From Selaginella moellendorffii (Eukaryota > Streptophyta > Lycopodiopsida > Selaginellales > Selaginellaceae), in the NCBI RefSeq assembly GCF_000143415.4, contig NW_003314310.1, positions 870,611-934,610 of the forward strand: a stretch of DNA of 64,000 nt, written 5' to 3'. The translations under genes and the position numbers were made by a program. This document shows positions 23,821-36,701 of the stretch, piece by piece. The notes beneath the pieces were generated by a model, which saw only the letters and a list, made by a program, of their open reading frames with translations, made no database searches and had not been told where the DNA came from. Within the stretch, counting starts at the first letter, position 1. Every line of letters starts with the position of its first letter.

Positions 23821-24271
23821 AGTTCAGGACAAGTCTCTAAATTCGTGATGATATATGGCTAGCTGGTTTACTACTAGACACTTTCCATAAATAGCATTTG
23901 GGACCGAAATGAGACTAACACAAAGGGCATGATAGCGAGGGTGTTTGGCAGACACGGTAAGCTATCATGTAGCGATATTGAGGGACTAATCTCAATACGC
24001 GAGGGTTCTTGTCAAGCCAGTGCAAGACAGAGTAAAAGAGAACTAACAAGCTGGGCCAAGTATGCTCAGCTAAATAGACACTTAGGAATTCCTTCCTTAT
24101 GCTCATCCGGCCAAGTACAGATGCAAAGTCCAGTTTACTAACACTTGAACAAGAGGGGCTAATAAAGGGAACCAGCAGTACCGACCTCCTGCCATCGTGG
24201 CAGTAAGGTAAGAGTGTCCGTAAGGACTGGTCCACAGGTAACTTTCGATACCCGAAGTCACATGCGCGACA
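23821..24271 (-). repeat. 3' LTR of the LARD-like element (partial)
   Basis: Reverse complement of the first part of the B LTR; ends GCGCGACA at 24264-24271, followed by the pyrimidine complement of the polypurine tract (CTCTCCCCCCCTAGGG). Confidence 0.88.
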
Positions 24272-25076
24272 CTCTCCCCCCCTAGGGAAGATCGACGTCC
24301 TCGTCGATGCATACTCGAGTCTATAATACCGCCAAGGAAACAATTCCAGAAAAAGTTCACAGTACTCACACTATGTGAGAAATGCACCAACTTAAATGAA
24401 TTAGGGGTAACCTCTTTGTCTAACGCGGATGCGCTACCAGCTCAGACACCTTCCGGCCGTCGCCGACAAGGAAATGACCAACGGAGTCAGCCACCCTTGC
24501 TGCTCTGGAAGTCACCCAGCTTACAAAAGTGTGATACACCCTTGCCCGCAAGGACATAGAGAGAGAAGCCAGAGACCCTCCTGAGCGAAGAAACCAAACC
24601 CGTCGGTAAGGTTTAGATAGACTACTGTAAACAGGCAGTTAGAGTTGTTTACACGGTCATGCCCTTTTAACAAAATAAGGAACATTGACAAAGAGGCGGG
24701 TTATGTGACCAGTCGACAGTAGCTACCCCATGACTAGAGATTTCAACATGCACACGAAGTGCCGAAGCCAATCTGCCTATACTGGCCCAAACTCAAAGAT
24801 CAATAGATGGACAATATCAAAGTAAGAGACAATGATATCTTAGAAGCTTAATTATCAATGATTATATCTTAGAGTAGAACACAAAAGTATTCTAAGCAAG
24901 TTATCATCAGATAAACCAGTAGTATAGGATAGGAACCACCAAGATCATCAGTTGTGGTAAACATAGGATTCGCCATCCAACAAAATTCAATAGTCAGTAT
25001 ATCATCAAGTAAACTCAATGATAAAATTTAACTATTAAAGATTGTAGACAGAATGCTAAACAACTTACGAAAGATA

Positions 25077-28000
25077 ACTCAAAGAACACAAAGTATCATT
25101 GACTGGCAAGCAAAATGCTCGCGAATGTATCACCTAAAGGAAATTACATCCCAATCTATCAGAACTAACTCGAGCAACAATCAACAAAACAGAATGAATG
25201 TGGAAAGACCAACAAACACTCGTTTATGCCAACTATCACACTAGCTAATCCGAATAGATCCCAGCTAACAACACTAAGGAACTCAAGTTGCCTAAGTAAG
25301 TGTCAGCAACATCCTATCGATGTCTCAAACCCAAGAGACCAATCCAGAGCAAACCACAAAGAACATGTGATATTGCGAAAAGCCAGAAGCCATCAAAGAG
25401 AATAACTAACTATCATAAAAGATCATCAATCATCCTAACAATAGAGAAATGCATAATCATCATTGAAGAAAGAATTTACCATCCTGAAGAACAGCAAATC
25501 ATTCTATATCAACAATAATCAAGCAAAACCCTTGACAAGGATAATCAACTATCTTAGATGATAGTCAATCATCAGCAATGATTGCTAGATGCAAATACTA
25601 ACTTCAATCTGGAAGCTAGAAGCCAAAATGCCTTCCCCAACAACTTCGAACAAATGGAACATCGAGCATAAAACTCAAAGAACCAAAAGCTTGAAGAAGT
25701 CTATAGCTAAGTCTTGCCTAACAATGATCACAAGTTTTGCATAAACTAACTTCAATGCTAAAGAAGAAATCATGGTACAACTCACAATATCCTCCTCAAC
25801 ACATCCATAAGCTAAACTTCATAATACAAAGCTAATGAAGAGCATGTCTGCATCAATCCAAAAGCTAAGCATAACGAAGCTATGCTCAACAAGTGATCAC
25901 CAAACGATCCTCCATGAATTCATCTATAGCAAGACGTAACTCACTTCATAACAAGCACAAGAAGAATCATCAATGATTGATATATTTCAACTCAAATCCA
26001 ATTAAGGATTCAAACACTTCAATATCGATCACTAACTCTTCCTCTCGTAAAGTTAGCATAGTCCATGACTGAAATCACTTTTCAAGGAAAAGTCAAAGCT
26101 CAACCTTTACTAAACAATTTTGTTTAAAACACAACTAACTCAAACTTGCCACTCAGCTCGTTTGAATGGTAACATAGTTGCTAACTAGAAAATACACCAA
26201 TGCCAATAACACAAGCCATAGCCATAGCCATATCAACAATGTCAACGACAAGGCATCACTTCAATGCCATCAACACTAGAACAAAGCTAGAAGAAAGCAC
26301 GAGTGTATCACCACTCAAAACTCTCTAGCAACCAAGCTAACCAAGGTCGAAGATACTATAGTTAGTATCCGAGACCAATCCTTTAGCAAAACTCAGTTAT
26401 AGATAACTCTTCCTTAAGGAGTGAAACACCACGTCCAAGACTCAATGAAATCCAACACTATGAACTAAACGCAACCAAATGATATCAACAGAGGTAGAGT
26501 CGACATGCCAACATGGAAAACCCATGTAAGTCTAACGACATGATCCTCCGCAACCCGATCCGGTAAAGCAAGCCCATCACTGCTAAATCTTCATCAAGTG
26601 AAGCAAGTGTCAAACAGTCCTCGACAAAGTCTACAAGCAATCATTAGTTGCAAAGCAACTAACCATCACCCTTCAACTTGCCTTCACAAGACCTAAACAC
26701 TAACTCATGCCATTGAGTTACACTTGTCCAACATGAATATAATACCCCAAGTAAGAGATAAAGGTTCATAGACAAGCACAAACTAAATGACCACTCAAAT
26801 CCAACTCAACTGTAATAAGCTCACTAAATCATCATCATCTATACCCATACCCAAGGAACGATTGTGAAGCCTTTTCCACCAAACGTGTACCCACTCGGAT
26901 CATCGTTTTCATCTCTGCGTATGCAACGAGACTAGTTGCCCAATCTCATTGGATAGTACTCGCCGAGACTCATCCTCTGATACCAAATGTAGCGACTTGA
27001 ACCTACATAGAAATATATAAAGAAAACTCAAAGAACACAAAGTATCATCGACTGGCAAGCAAAATGCTCGTGAATGTATCACCTAAAGGAAATAACATCC
27101 CAATCTATCAGAACTAACTCGAGCAACAATCAACAAAACAGAATGAAAGTGGCAAGACCAACAAACACTCGTTTATGCCAACTATCACGCTAGCTAATCC
27201 GAATAGATCCCAGCTAACAACACCAAGGAACTCAAGTTGCCTAAGTAAGTGTCAGCAACATCCTATCGATGTCTCAAACCCAAGAGACCAATCCAGAGCA
27301 AACCACAAAGAACATGTGGTATTGCGAAAAGTCAAAAGCTATCAAAGAAAATAACTAACTATCACGAAAGATCATCAATTATCCCATCAATAAAGAGATG
27401 CATAATCATCGTCTAAGAAAGAATCTACTACCCCGAAGAATAGCGAATCATTCTATATCAACAACAATCAAACAAAACTTTTGGATAAGGATAATTAACT
27501 ATCCTAGATAATAGTCAATCGTCACCAATGATTGCCAGATGCAAATACTAACTTCAATAGCGAAGCTAATGAGCTAAAATGCCTTCCCCAACAACTTCTA
27601 ACCACAAGCATGAAAGTTCAAGGAACCAAAAGCTCGAAGAAGCTTATAGCCAAGTCTTGCATAATAATGATCACAAGTCTTGCATGAACTAATGTTAATG
27701 CTAAAAAGAAATCATGGTACAACCCACAATATCCTCTTCAACACTTCCATAAGCTAAACTTCATAATGCCAAAGCTAATGAAGAGCAGATTTGCATCAAT
27801 CCAAAAGCCAAGCATAATGAAACTATGCTCAACAAGTGACCATCAAATGATCCTCCATGAATCCATCTATAACAAGACGTAACTCACTTTATAACAAGCA
27901 CAAGAAGAATCATCAATGATCGATATATTTCAACTAAAATTCCATAAGGATTCAAATATTCCAATATCAATCACTAACTCTTCCACTTGTAGAGTTAGCA

Positions 28001-28870
28001 TAGTCCATGACTAAACCACTTTTCAAGGAAAAGCTCAAAGCTTAACCCCTACTAAATAATCTCGTTTAGAATATAACTAACTCAAACTTGCCACTTAGTT
28101 CATTTGAACGTCAATACAGTTGCTAACTAGCAAATGCACGAATGCTAATAACACAAAGCTATAGCCAAATCATCAATACTATTTTCATTAAGACTAATGA
28201 AACTCGACATCAATCTTGCGGAGAGACATCTCATTTCACTGAAATCTCAACATCAACAATGTCAACGACAAGGCATCACTTTAGTGCCACCAACACTAGA
28301 ACAAAGCTAGAAGAAAGCACGAGTGTATCACCACTTGAAGCTCTCTAGCAACCAAGCTAACCAAGGTCTAAGATACTTTAGTTAGTATCCGAGACCAATC
28401 CTTTAGCAAAACTCAGCTACAGATAACACATTATCAAGGAGTGAATCACCACATCCAAGACTCAATGAAATCCAACACTATGAACTAAATGTAACCAAAT
28501 AATATCAACAGAGGTAGAGTCGAAATACCAACATGGAAAACCCATGCGAGTCTAACGACACGATCCTCCGCAACACCATCCAGTAAAGCAAGCCCATCAC
28601 CGCTAAATCATTATCGAGTGAAGCAAGTGTCAAAAGCCCTTGACAAAGTCTACAAGCAATCACTAGTTGCAAAGCAACTAACAATCACCCCTCAACTTGC
28701 CTTCACAAGACCTAAACACTAAACTCGCGCCATCGAATTATATACTTGTCCAACATGAACGTAATATCCCAGATATGAGATAAAGGTTCATGGACAAACA
28801 CGAACTAAATGACCACTCGAACCCAACTCAACTACGATAAGCTCACCAATGCATTTAGCCACTAGCTCTG
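25077..28870 (-). repeat. Internal tandem duplication of about 1.95 kb in the LARD-like element
   Basis: ACTCAAAGAACACAAAGTATC at 25077 recurs at 27026, an offset of 1,949 bp, and similarity continues for about 1.8 kb with interspersed substitutions and small indels. Copy 1 ends in a PBS-proximal segment and PBS complement (CCTCTGATACCAAATGTAGCG at about 26979-26999), which recurs at 31168. The duplication therefore carried the LTR-PBS junction inside the element, probably by unequal recombination. Confidence 0.85.
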
Positions 28871-31167
28871 AGCATGCCCTTAAGAGGCTAGCTATGTATG
28901 ATCAACACTCAGTTGAAACTAAAGTGAAGACCATAAGATGGATCCATATCGGTACACAACTTCCTTATAGACAAAGCTATAGTACGGGTACTAACATCTC
29001 AAACTCAAACAACTAAGTTGAACATCACCATCCTTAGCCAAGGCGCAGGGCCACCAAAACCAAGTCAAGATCAATGAGAGCTCACTACTCTCATAGAGTT
29101 TAATGAAATGCAAAGTGCAACCTGCCACCAAGCATAACGCTACAAAAGAAAGGCACAAGGGTCACCTTTCTGGAAAAGTGCAACAGCCACTTTTCTACAC
29201 CAACTCCAAACTCTATCCAACTCAATTGCTTTAGCCCCAAAAATCAGCATCCCTTTCAGGCTGCATCATACAAACTACCTACTAAGGTTTAAGCTAACCT
29301 AAGTCAACTCCAACCCTTTCACTAGTTTGTACTAGCTTATGAAAACAGAAAGGTTTTCGGACAAAGTGATCAACAGGTTAGCCATTGGAAAAGCCTAAGA
29401 AAATTTGTGGAAAATTTTCCATCCTAGAGAAAGAATGACTCTCAGTCCAGGAATACAAACTTTCAAGACTCAACCAACTTCCTTCTACTTACAACTTCAC
29501 ATAGGTTCACCTCAACACCAATTCTCAAGATCCATAGTATGCTTAAGCCTCAAACATCTTTCTGCCCATACTTCCGACATCCAACAAAATGCAAAGTGAT
29601 CATCCAAAGCTTGATCACGGAGACCATATCTTCGGATATTCATATTGCACTAACACTCTTCTTCAACCACATTCAAGATCCAATGTGAAGACAAAACACT
29701 AACAAGAAAAATGACATGGAAAATCAAGCTCTAAGGAAAATCCCTCATCGCTCGAAATAATAATGCCATTCCCACTAACACAAGTGTTAGTGATATCAAT
29801 ACCTCAACTACACACCTTCTCTATCCAATAATCTACTCCAAGTGCTAATGGAAAAACCGACAAGGCATAGCAAGTGAATACTATAACCCTTTTCAACACC
29901 TTATGGGCCAACTTTCAAAGGAACAACATACCAACTTAAGCTTAGCATAATGGACCACTATCGAGAATCCCGTCAAAACTACTACAATGCTACTACTTGC
30001 AAGTAGACTAGCTTCACCATCAACCACTTTGGGGTTGATTATCATTTAACCAAGCAACTTCGTAAACACATTGCTCATTATCACATGGATATGATATGGA
30101 AATCACAATGACTTGATCATCAATTGAGCAACACCACGAGCAATGCCAATGTCATTACTTCAAAAGTTTATGTGAGTATCAAGTGCCAACTCAATTCGAC
30201 AAAATGCAACATAAATGCCACACTCCACCAATAGAGACTTACAACACCCAACACCACTAACTTTGTTCACAACATGGCCAAGCTCATGCCACTCTCTCTA
30301 TCTGACCAAACTCAAAACTAATCCAACACCAAACCATTCAAGGAGCAATAGCAAGGTTCCCCAGAAAAGAATTGAGCATTGTAACTCAAGTCTTCCAATA
30401 GCGAGTCTAGACAAAATGGTATAGTGCTTCACCACTATCCATCCCATGACTCACCACTTGTAAGACCATCATCTCCAACATGCATCAAGATAGGGACTCT
30501 TGATTGTATAATGTGAACACGAGCAATGAGTCACACCTCGTTGCAAATCATCCCTCCAAAAAGAGAAAATGATTTATGTGTTTGACCCTTCATCCCCGAT
30601 GACTCTCTTTTCGGTCTCATCTTTTGACCAAACCTCAAGCTTGCTTTCGCACTGCCTTCAGTTCAATCGAAGAAAAGTTTATAAAAGAGCACGGCCATGA
30701 CTACTTGAACCAATAGACTAATCCCTATAGTCTTAATTGATCCACTTATAACCATGCCTAGGAAGGATCCACTAGTGCCGTGCTAAACAGCTACGGACCA
30801 GCCTATTTACCACTCACAGCAAACCCAGGGAAAGTTTGCTTTCACCCACGGTACATGGAACAACTCATGGAACCACCGATAGGCTAACATTAACCCCGCC
30901 AACTCAAAGTGTAACCTCGAGTTGCTAATGTGCCTCACACACGAGCCCAAGCGTAAACTCGTGCAACTGGAACAACTCAATCCCTCTTGTGAGCCCAAGC
31001 TCAAGCTCACAGAATATGGTACAACAAGGTAACTGAATCCATACCCAAGGAACGAACACAAAGTCTTTGCACCCAAACGTGTACCCACTCGGATCATCGT
31101 TTTCATCTCTGCGTATGCAACGAGACTAGTTGCCCAATCTCATTGAATAGTACTCGCTGAAACTCAT
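28871..31167 (-). other. Non-coding interior of the LARD-like element
   Basis: A/C-rich, G-poor on the plus strand, with no recognisable gene in either direction. The final 150 bp (31020-31167) repeat the PBS-proximal segment seen at 26840-26990. Confidence 0.7.
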
Positions 31168-31179
31168 CCTCTGATACCA
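31168..31179 (-). other. Primer-binding site of the LARD-like element
   Basis: Reads TGGTATCAGAGG on the minus strand, two bases from the LTR, identical to the PBS at 17979. Confidence 0.85.
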
Positions 31180-31181
31180 AA

Positions 31182-32337
31182 TGTAGCGCACGTGGTTTTG
31201 ACCCTTTATCCTATGGTGATTTACCATAGGATAACACCACGAAGCGGAACCTAAACCCTCTTTGTGCCACGTGACAGATGCCACGTGTCATATGCCACGT
31301 GTCCATGCCATGTGTCCATAGGAACCTGAGGTTCAGGGCCTTGGGCCACTAAACGAAGGAACGGTGCCAAACTCCCAAGCATGGAACCAAGGTGTGACGG
31401 AACCGAACCACGGAGCAACTCCCGAGCATAAAGCCCAAGGAGTGAAGGGACAGGAGCCCGGAGTGACTTGGAACAATCCTGGAGCAACCAGCATCCCAAT
31501 GCCAGGACCAACACGCAAAACGGAGCCAAACGGAGTCTGGCGCTATTTCGGCATACCGGTGGTCTAACGCGAGGATATGGGTACTCCACCAACTAGCATG
31601 GAATGGAACTTGGGCTTAGACCCAAGCCGGACGCAAAACAAGGACAGGCACGCAAGCGAGAGCTAGACTATGTCTCAGGTTGGTCGGCCATGCCCGACCT
31701 ACCCACTATCCCTACTATACATTTGGAACCCCCCACAGCCCCCCCCCCTCCCCCCCCCCTTGAGGAACACACGCTTTGGGCTTTCACCCCAAGCCTCCCT
31801 TAGTATCAGGAGTTAGTCTCTAGGACAAGTTCGAAACTTACTAAATATGGAAAGTCCCTAGATTGCGAATTTGGACATGGGACGAACACCATTGTGTTCA
31901 GGACGATTCCTACATTCCGTAAATATGCCAAATGAGCAAATCTGGACACTTTCCATAAATAGCATTTGGGACCGAAATGAGACTAACACAAAGGGCATGA
32001 TAGCGAGGGTGTTTGGCAGACACGGTAAGCTATCATCTAGCGATATTGAGGGACCAATCTCAATATCGCAGGGGTTCTTGATACTAGCAAGTGCAAGCCA
32101 ATGACACAAGTTTCTCAAACTAGGCCGAGTATGCTCAGCAAGAAACACATAGGGTTCCTACCTTATTTTTATCCAATCTAAGTGCATGGTCATTGACCAG
32201 TTTCTCAACTAGCTCAAGTGGGGAACTGATAACGGGTCCAGCAATACCGACCTCCTGCCATCATGGCAGTAAGGTAAGAGTGTCCATAAGGACTAGCCGA
32301 CAGGTAACTTTCGATACCCGAAGTCACATTCGCGACA
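31182..32337 (-). repeat. Complete family B LTR (5' LTR of the LARD-like element)
   Basis: 1,156 bp with perfect TG...CA ends (plus-strand text TGTAGCGCACG at the left, TTCGCGACA at the right). Contains the C-run complement of the LTR G tract near 31741-31759. The right end abuts family C sequence, so this element inserted into the C element's LTR. Confidence 0.9.
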
Positions 32338-32490
32338 AAGAATATTGACATCTAATAAATATCAACCCGTTAATTGACATACCTCTGTTACCTCCGTTGG
32401 TAAATTGAAAAGGAAAAATTTATAGCTTATAATTTGGTATCAAGACCTTTTCCTCAGTTTTAGTGAAGGATAGAGGTAGATTTCTGGGAG

Positions 32491-33670
32491 ATGGCTAAGG
32501 TAGGGTGTAAAAGAACCAAGGCGAAGATGGAACCTCCTCTGAAGCTGGAGCCTTCTATCGAACACGAAGCTATGGATGAGGAATCCTTGCATGGGGAAGA
32601 CTCCAATGAGGAAACTTCCAAACAAGAGTCTGATGGTAAGGTTCAGGTTTCCAAAGCTCGATTGGATGTTCTAGAAGAACAATTGATATAGGATATAAAC
32701 CAATGCCTTGTTGGAGACCCTCGTATGCAAGCTAAAGCATGACAAAAAGCAAAAGAAAAAGCAAAAGACTGCAGAAGCTAACAGTGTAGAAGGTGTGGAC
32801 CCTTTGTCAAAGACGAAGGTGGAACCAAATAAGGTCAAACAAATGAAAGTGAAAACAGTCTCTCAAGCAGTTTCTAAATACAAACCAAAGCCCCCACTTG
32901 TCTTCAAGAGAGTGAATGACTATAAAGTGGTGGAAGATTAGTTTTACGATATGGAGAATTATTTCCTAGCATTGCGGTTAGCGAGCTCGGAGAAGGTTCC
33001 ATGTGCTAAACCATATTTGGCAGATTATGCTAAGTCTTGGTGGAGAATAATAGATGCCAACAACAGACTGGTGGCCACTTGAGAAATGATGAAGGTGAGG
33101 ATCCATGCAACTTATGTTCCTCCAAATGCTATTATACATCTAAGGATGAGCTGAGTAGGCTGAAGTAGATGGGAACCATTGAAGAGTATGTGAATACGTT
33201 CATGGCAAAGAGAATCCTTGTCATGGACATGGGTGACATGGATGCGTTCCATGCCTTCATATTAGGCTTGCAAACCTAGGCTTGAGGCAAAGGTGATGCG
33301 TTGGAACCTGACTAACTACAAGGAAGTATTGGATGCAGTTATCAAAGTGCATTTCAATGATAACCTGCGAAAGGGGAACACAATGGGGCTAGGGTCCATG
33401 TTTAGCAAAGGAGCCAAACCAAGAGGGATATATGGGAAAAAAAGAGTTTCTCTAAGAATGAGTCCTTAAGGTTCTAAAAAGGCAAATCTGGTGGCCAGCG
33501 AGCAAGTACGTAGGGGAGTCAAGTTAATAGGGACAAACCCATAGATAAGAAGGTCAAGTCTACTAATAGTGTGGGAAACAATATATGCTTCAATTGCAAT
33601 GAAACATGACATTGTTCGAAGGAATGTCTTTACCCGAAGAAAGCCAGAGCCAATATAGCCATCAAGATGG
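32491..33670 (+). pseudogene. Family C gag
   Basis: ATG at 32491 opens a charged N-terminus (MAKVGCKRTKAKMEPPLKLE). The gag core resembles family B in wording (KPPLVFKRVNDYKVVED, then a stop; YDMENYFLALR; ADYAKSWWRI). A zinc knuckle is visible at about 33588-33630 (CFNCNET, stop, HCSKEC). Many stops and shifts. Confidence 0.8.
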
Positions 33671-33959
33671 GTGAAATCTAAACTGAGGTACGTGATCCAA
33701 TCCCTAGGTCAAAGTTACTCATTACACAAGTAACTTTGTTAGAGAGTTGTTCGTGACATTTACTAGGCCTCTGAGGGAAGCTTAAAGGTAGCTTTGTTAA
33801 GATCCTTATTAACACGAGTGTTTTGGATAATTTTGTGGTTGCAGACCTAGTCGAGCAAGCTGGACTAATGGTGTAGCGGCTGGGTGAACCAAGGACTATA
33901 GAGTTTGTTCAAAGTAGCTAAAGCACCAATGAGGTACTTCAACAAGCAAAAGTTGAAGT

Positions 33960-35576
33960 AAGGACATAGAAAGTAGATATGGATTTCACTGTATTGGACA
34001 TGGCGGGATTTAATGTAATTTTCGGGATGGATTGGTTCAATCGGTTCATGGTAGCCTTGCATAGACAAGGTAGGAATCTTATGGTACTAGCAAATGCCCA
34101 GGGAGAACAATTCAGGGTGGAGGCCCAGAATTTAAAAGTAGGGCAATATAAGGCTAAAGACTCTTGCTTGGACTTAATGTCCACTAAAGGACAACTCATT
34201 AAAGGAACCAAGGCAGTATTTTTGTGACTCTCAGTAAGGAGTGACAAAAAGACAGGAATAGAAGAAGTACCTTTAGTGATCCAGAAGGTGTTGAACCAAT
34301 TTCAAGATACTATGCTGGAGGAGCTACCAGCAGAGTTACCCCCCACACGACCAATACAATATAAAATCGAGTTGGTCGAGGGTGCTAAGGTGGTGGTTCG
34401 CCCCACCTATCGTTTGAACGAAAAGGAACTTAAGGAGCTCAGATGCCAACTGAAAGAGTTGGTGGATAAAGGGTATGTTAGATTGAGCAAGTCACCATAT
34501 GGGGTGCTAGTGTTATTTGCGAAAAAGAAAGATGAATTTACCAGTTGCTCAACAAGTATACAAATAAAAACAAGTACCTTTTACTAAAGATTGAGGACCT
34601 GTTCAATAGGTTAGGAAAAACAAAATACTCTCGAGAATTGACCTAAGCTCAAGATACTACTAAATGAGTGTAATAGAGGAAGATGTCAAGAAAAAAGCCT
34701 GTCGGAAAAGGTATAGGAGCTTTGAGTTTTTGGTGATGCCCTTTGGGCTGTGCAATGCACTAACAACATTTTTGGCACTGATGAACCACATTTTTGTACC
34801 CTATCTAGATCACTTCATGGTTGTCTATATTGATGATATCTTAATCTATAAAGTTTTTAAGAAACTAAGGGAATACAAGTTATATGCAAATGTGATTTTT
34901 CTCTATAAGAGATAAAGTTTCTCGGACATATAGTGGGCAAGGATATGCTCAAGGTGGACTATGAGAAGGTTCAAGTGATCTAGGAATGGGAGCGACCATT
35001 GAATGTACACAAGTTGAGAGCATTCTTAGAGTTATGCAACTACTGTCGAAAGTTTATCAAACACTATTCGAGAGTAACTCTACCTTTAATGGACCAAATG
35101 GAAAAAAAAAGATGGTATGGACAGTGGAATGTGAGGTGGCATTTGTCCACATCAAAAGGAAGTTAAGGAAGGCTCCTATGTTGGCATTACCAGACTTTGA
35201 TAAGAACTTTGAGGTAGAAACGGACACTTCAAACTTTGCATTAGGTGCAATTTTGATGTAATAGAACCATCCAATGGTATTCTTCTTGAAGAAGTTGGAC
35301 AACACTCAGCAAAAATGCCTGTCTACGAGAAGAAATTATTTGCAGTAGTCAAAGCATTTAAGGAGTGGCAATGAGGCACTTCAAAGTTTATATAGATAAT
35401 GTGGCAATAAAACACTTCTTATCACAACCCAATCCAAAAGGAAAATAAGGGTGATGGGCTAATGCTTTGGCCGAGTTTCATTATGAGATTCTATATAAAC
35501 CTAAAAAGAGCAACATCATAGCTAATGCTCTAAGTCAAAAAGTAAACTTAAAGCTAGTAATGTCCAACATGACAAT
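33960..35576 (+). pseudogene. Family C protease end, reverse transcriptase and RNase H
   Basis: DMAGFNVIFGMDWFNRF at about 34000 is the usual sequence between protease and RT. RT blocks: VVVRPTYRLNEKELKELRCQ, a gap of about 100 bp near 34550, FLVMPFGLCNALTTFLALMN, and catalytic VYIDDILIY at about 34823. RNase H is marked by FEVETDTSNFALGAILM and AEFHYEILYKPKKSNIIANA. Frameshifts and stops throughout. It breaks off at 35576 where the B solo LTR is inserted. Confidence 0.88.
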
Positions 35577-36701
35577 TGTCGCAAATATGACTTCGGGTAT
35601 CAAAAGTTACTTGTCGGCTAGTCCTTACAGACACTCTTTTCTTACTGCCACAATGGCAGGAGGTCAGTATTGCTAGGCCCATTATCAGTTCCCACTTGAG
35701 CTAGTTGATAAATTGGTCAATGATTATGCACTTAAATTGGATAAACATAAGATAGGAACCCTATGTGTTTCTTATTAAGCATACTCAGCCTGGTTTGAGA
35801 AACTCTTGTCATTGGCTTGCACTTGCTAGTATCAAGAACCCCTGTGATATTGAGCTTGGTTTCTCAATATTCGCTAGATGATAGCTTACCGTGTCTGCCA
35901 AACACCCTCGCTAGCAAGCCTTTTGTGTTAGTCTCAATTCGATCCCAATGCTATTTATGGAAGTGTCTAGATTTTCTCATTTGGCATATTTATGGAATGT
36001 AGAGATTATCCTGAACACAATGGTGTTCATCCCGTGCTTAAATTCGCAATCTAAGGCCATTCCATATTTAGTAAGTTTCAAGCTTGTCCCAGAGACTAAC
36101 TCCTGATACTAAGGGAGGCTTGGGGTGAAGCCCAAAGTGTGTGTTCCTCAAGGGGGGGGGGGGGGGGGGGGTCCAAATGTATAGTAGGGATAGTGGGTAG
36201 ATCAAGTATGGTCGACCAACCTGAGGCATAGTTTAGCTCCCGTTTGCGTGCCTGTCCTTAAACTACGTCCGGCTTGGGTCTAAGCCTAAACTCCATACCA
36301 TGCTAGCTAGTGGAGTACCCATATCCTTGCGTTAGGACATTAGTATGCCAAAATAGCGCTAGACTCCATTTAGCTCCGTTTTGCATGCTGGTCCTGGCAT
36401 TGGGATGCTGGTTGCTCTAGGACTGTTCTAAATCGCTCTATGCTCCTGTCTTTTTGCTCATTGGGTTGTATGCTCGAAAGTTGCTCCGTGGTTCGGTTCT
36501 GCCACTCCTTGGCTCCATGCTTAGGAGTTTCACTTTGTACCTTTGTTCAATGGCCCAAGGCCTTGAAACTCAGGTTCCACACCACTGTCCTTGGACATGT
36601 GGCATGTGTCACTTGGCATAAAGAGGGTTTAGGTTCCATTTCATGGTGTTATCCTATGGTAAATCACCATAGGATAAAAGGTCAAAACCATGTGCACTAC
36701 A
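35577..36701 (+). repeat. Solo family B LTR inserted in the family C pol gene
   Basis: About 1,125 bp from TGTCGCAAATATGACTTCGG to TGTGCACTACA, with a 20-bp G run at 36152-36171. No PBS or PPT on either side: the left neighbour is C RNase H and the right neighbour is C integrase. ACAAT precedes the LTR (35572-35576) and recurs at its right end (36699-36703), overlapping the terminal ACA. A 5-bp target duplication that lost one ACA explains this. Confidence 0.88.

Larger units (their letters stand above)
23821..32337 (-). mobile_element. LARD-like non-autonomous element with family B LTRs
   Basis: On the minus strand: 5' LTR 31182-32337, PBS 31168-31179, about 6.9 kb of internal DNA, polypurine tract (complement of 24272-24290), and 3' LTR 23821-24271 cut by the gap. 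LTR ends (TGTCGCGAATG...CTACA), PBS (TGGTATCAGAGG) and the 3' internal region match the chromovirus at 17047. No gag or pol motif can be read on either strand of the interior, and no frame exceeds about 100 codons. This is the pattern of a large retrotransposon derivative that borrows proteins from an autonomous relative. Confidence 0.8.
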
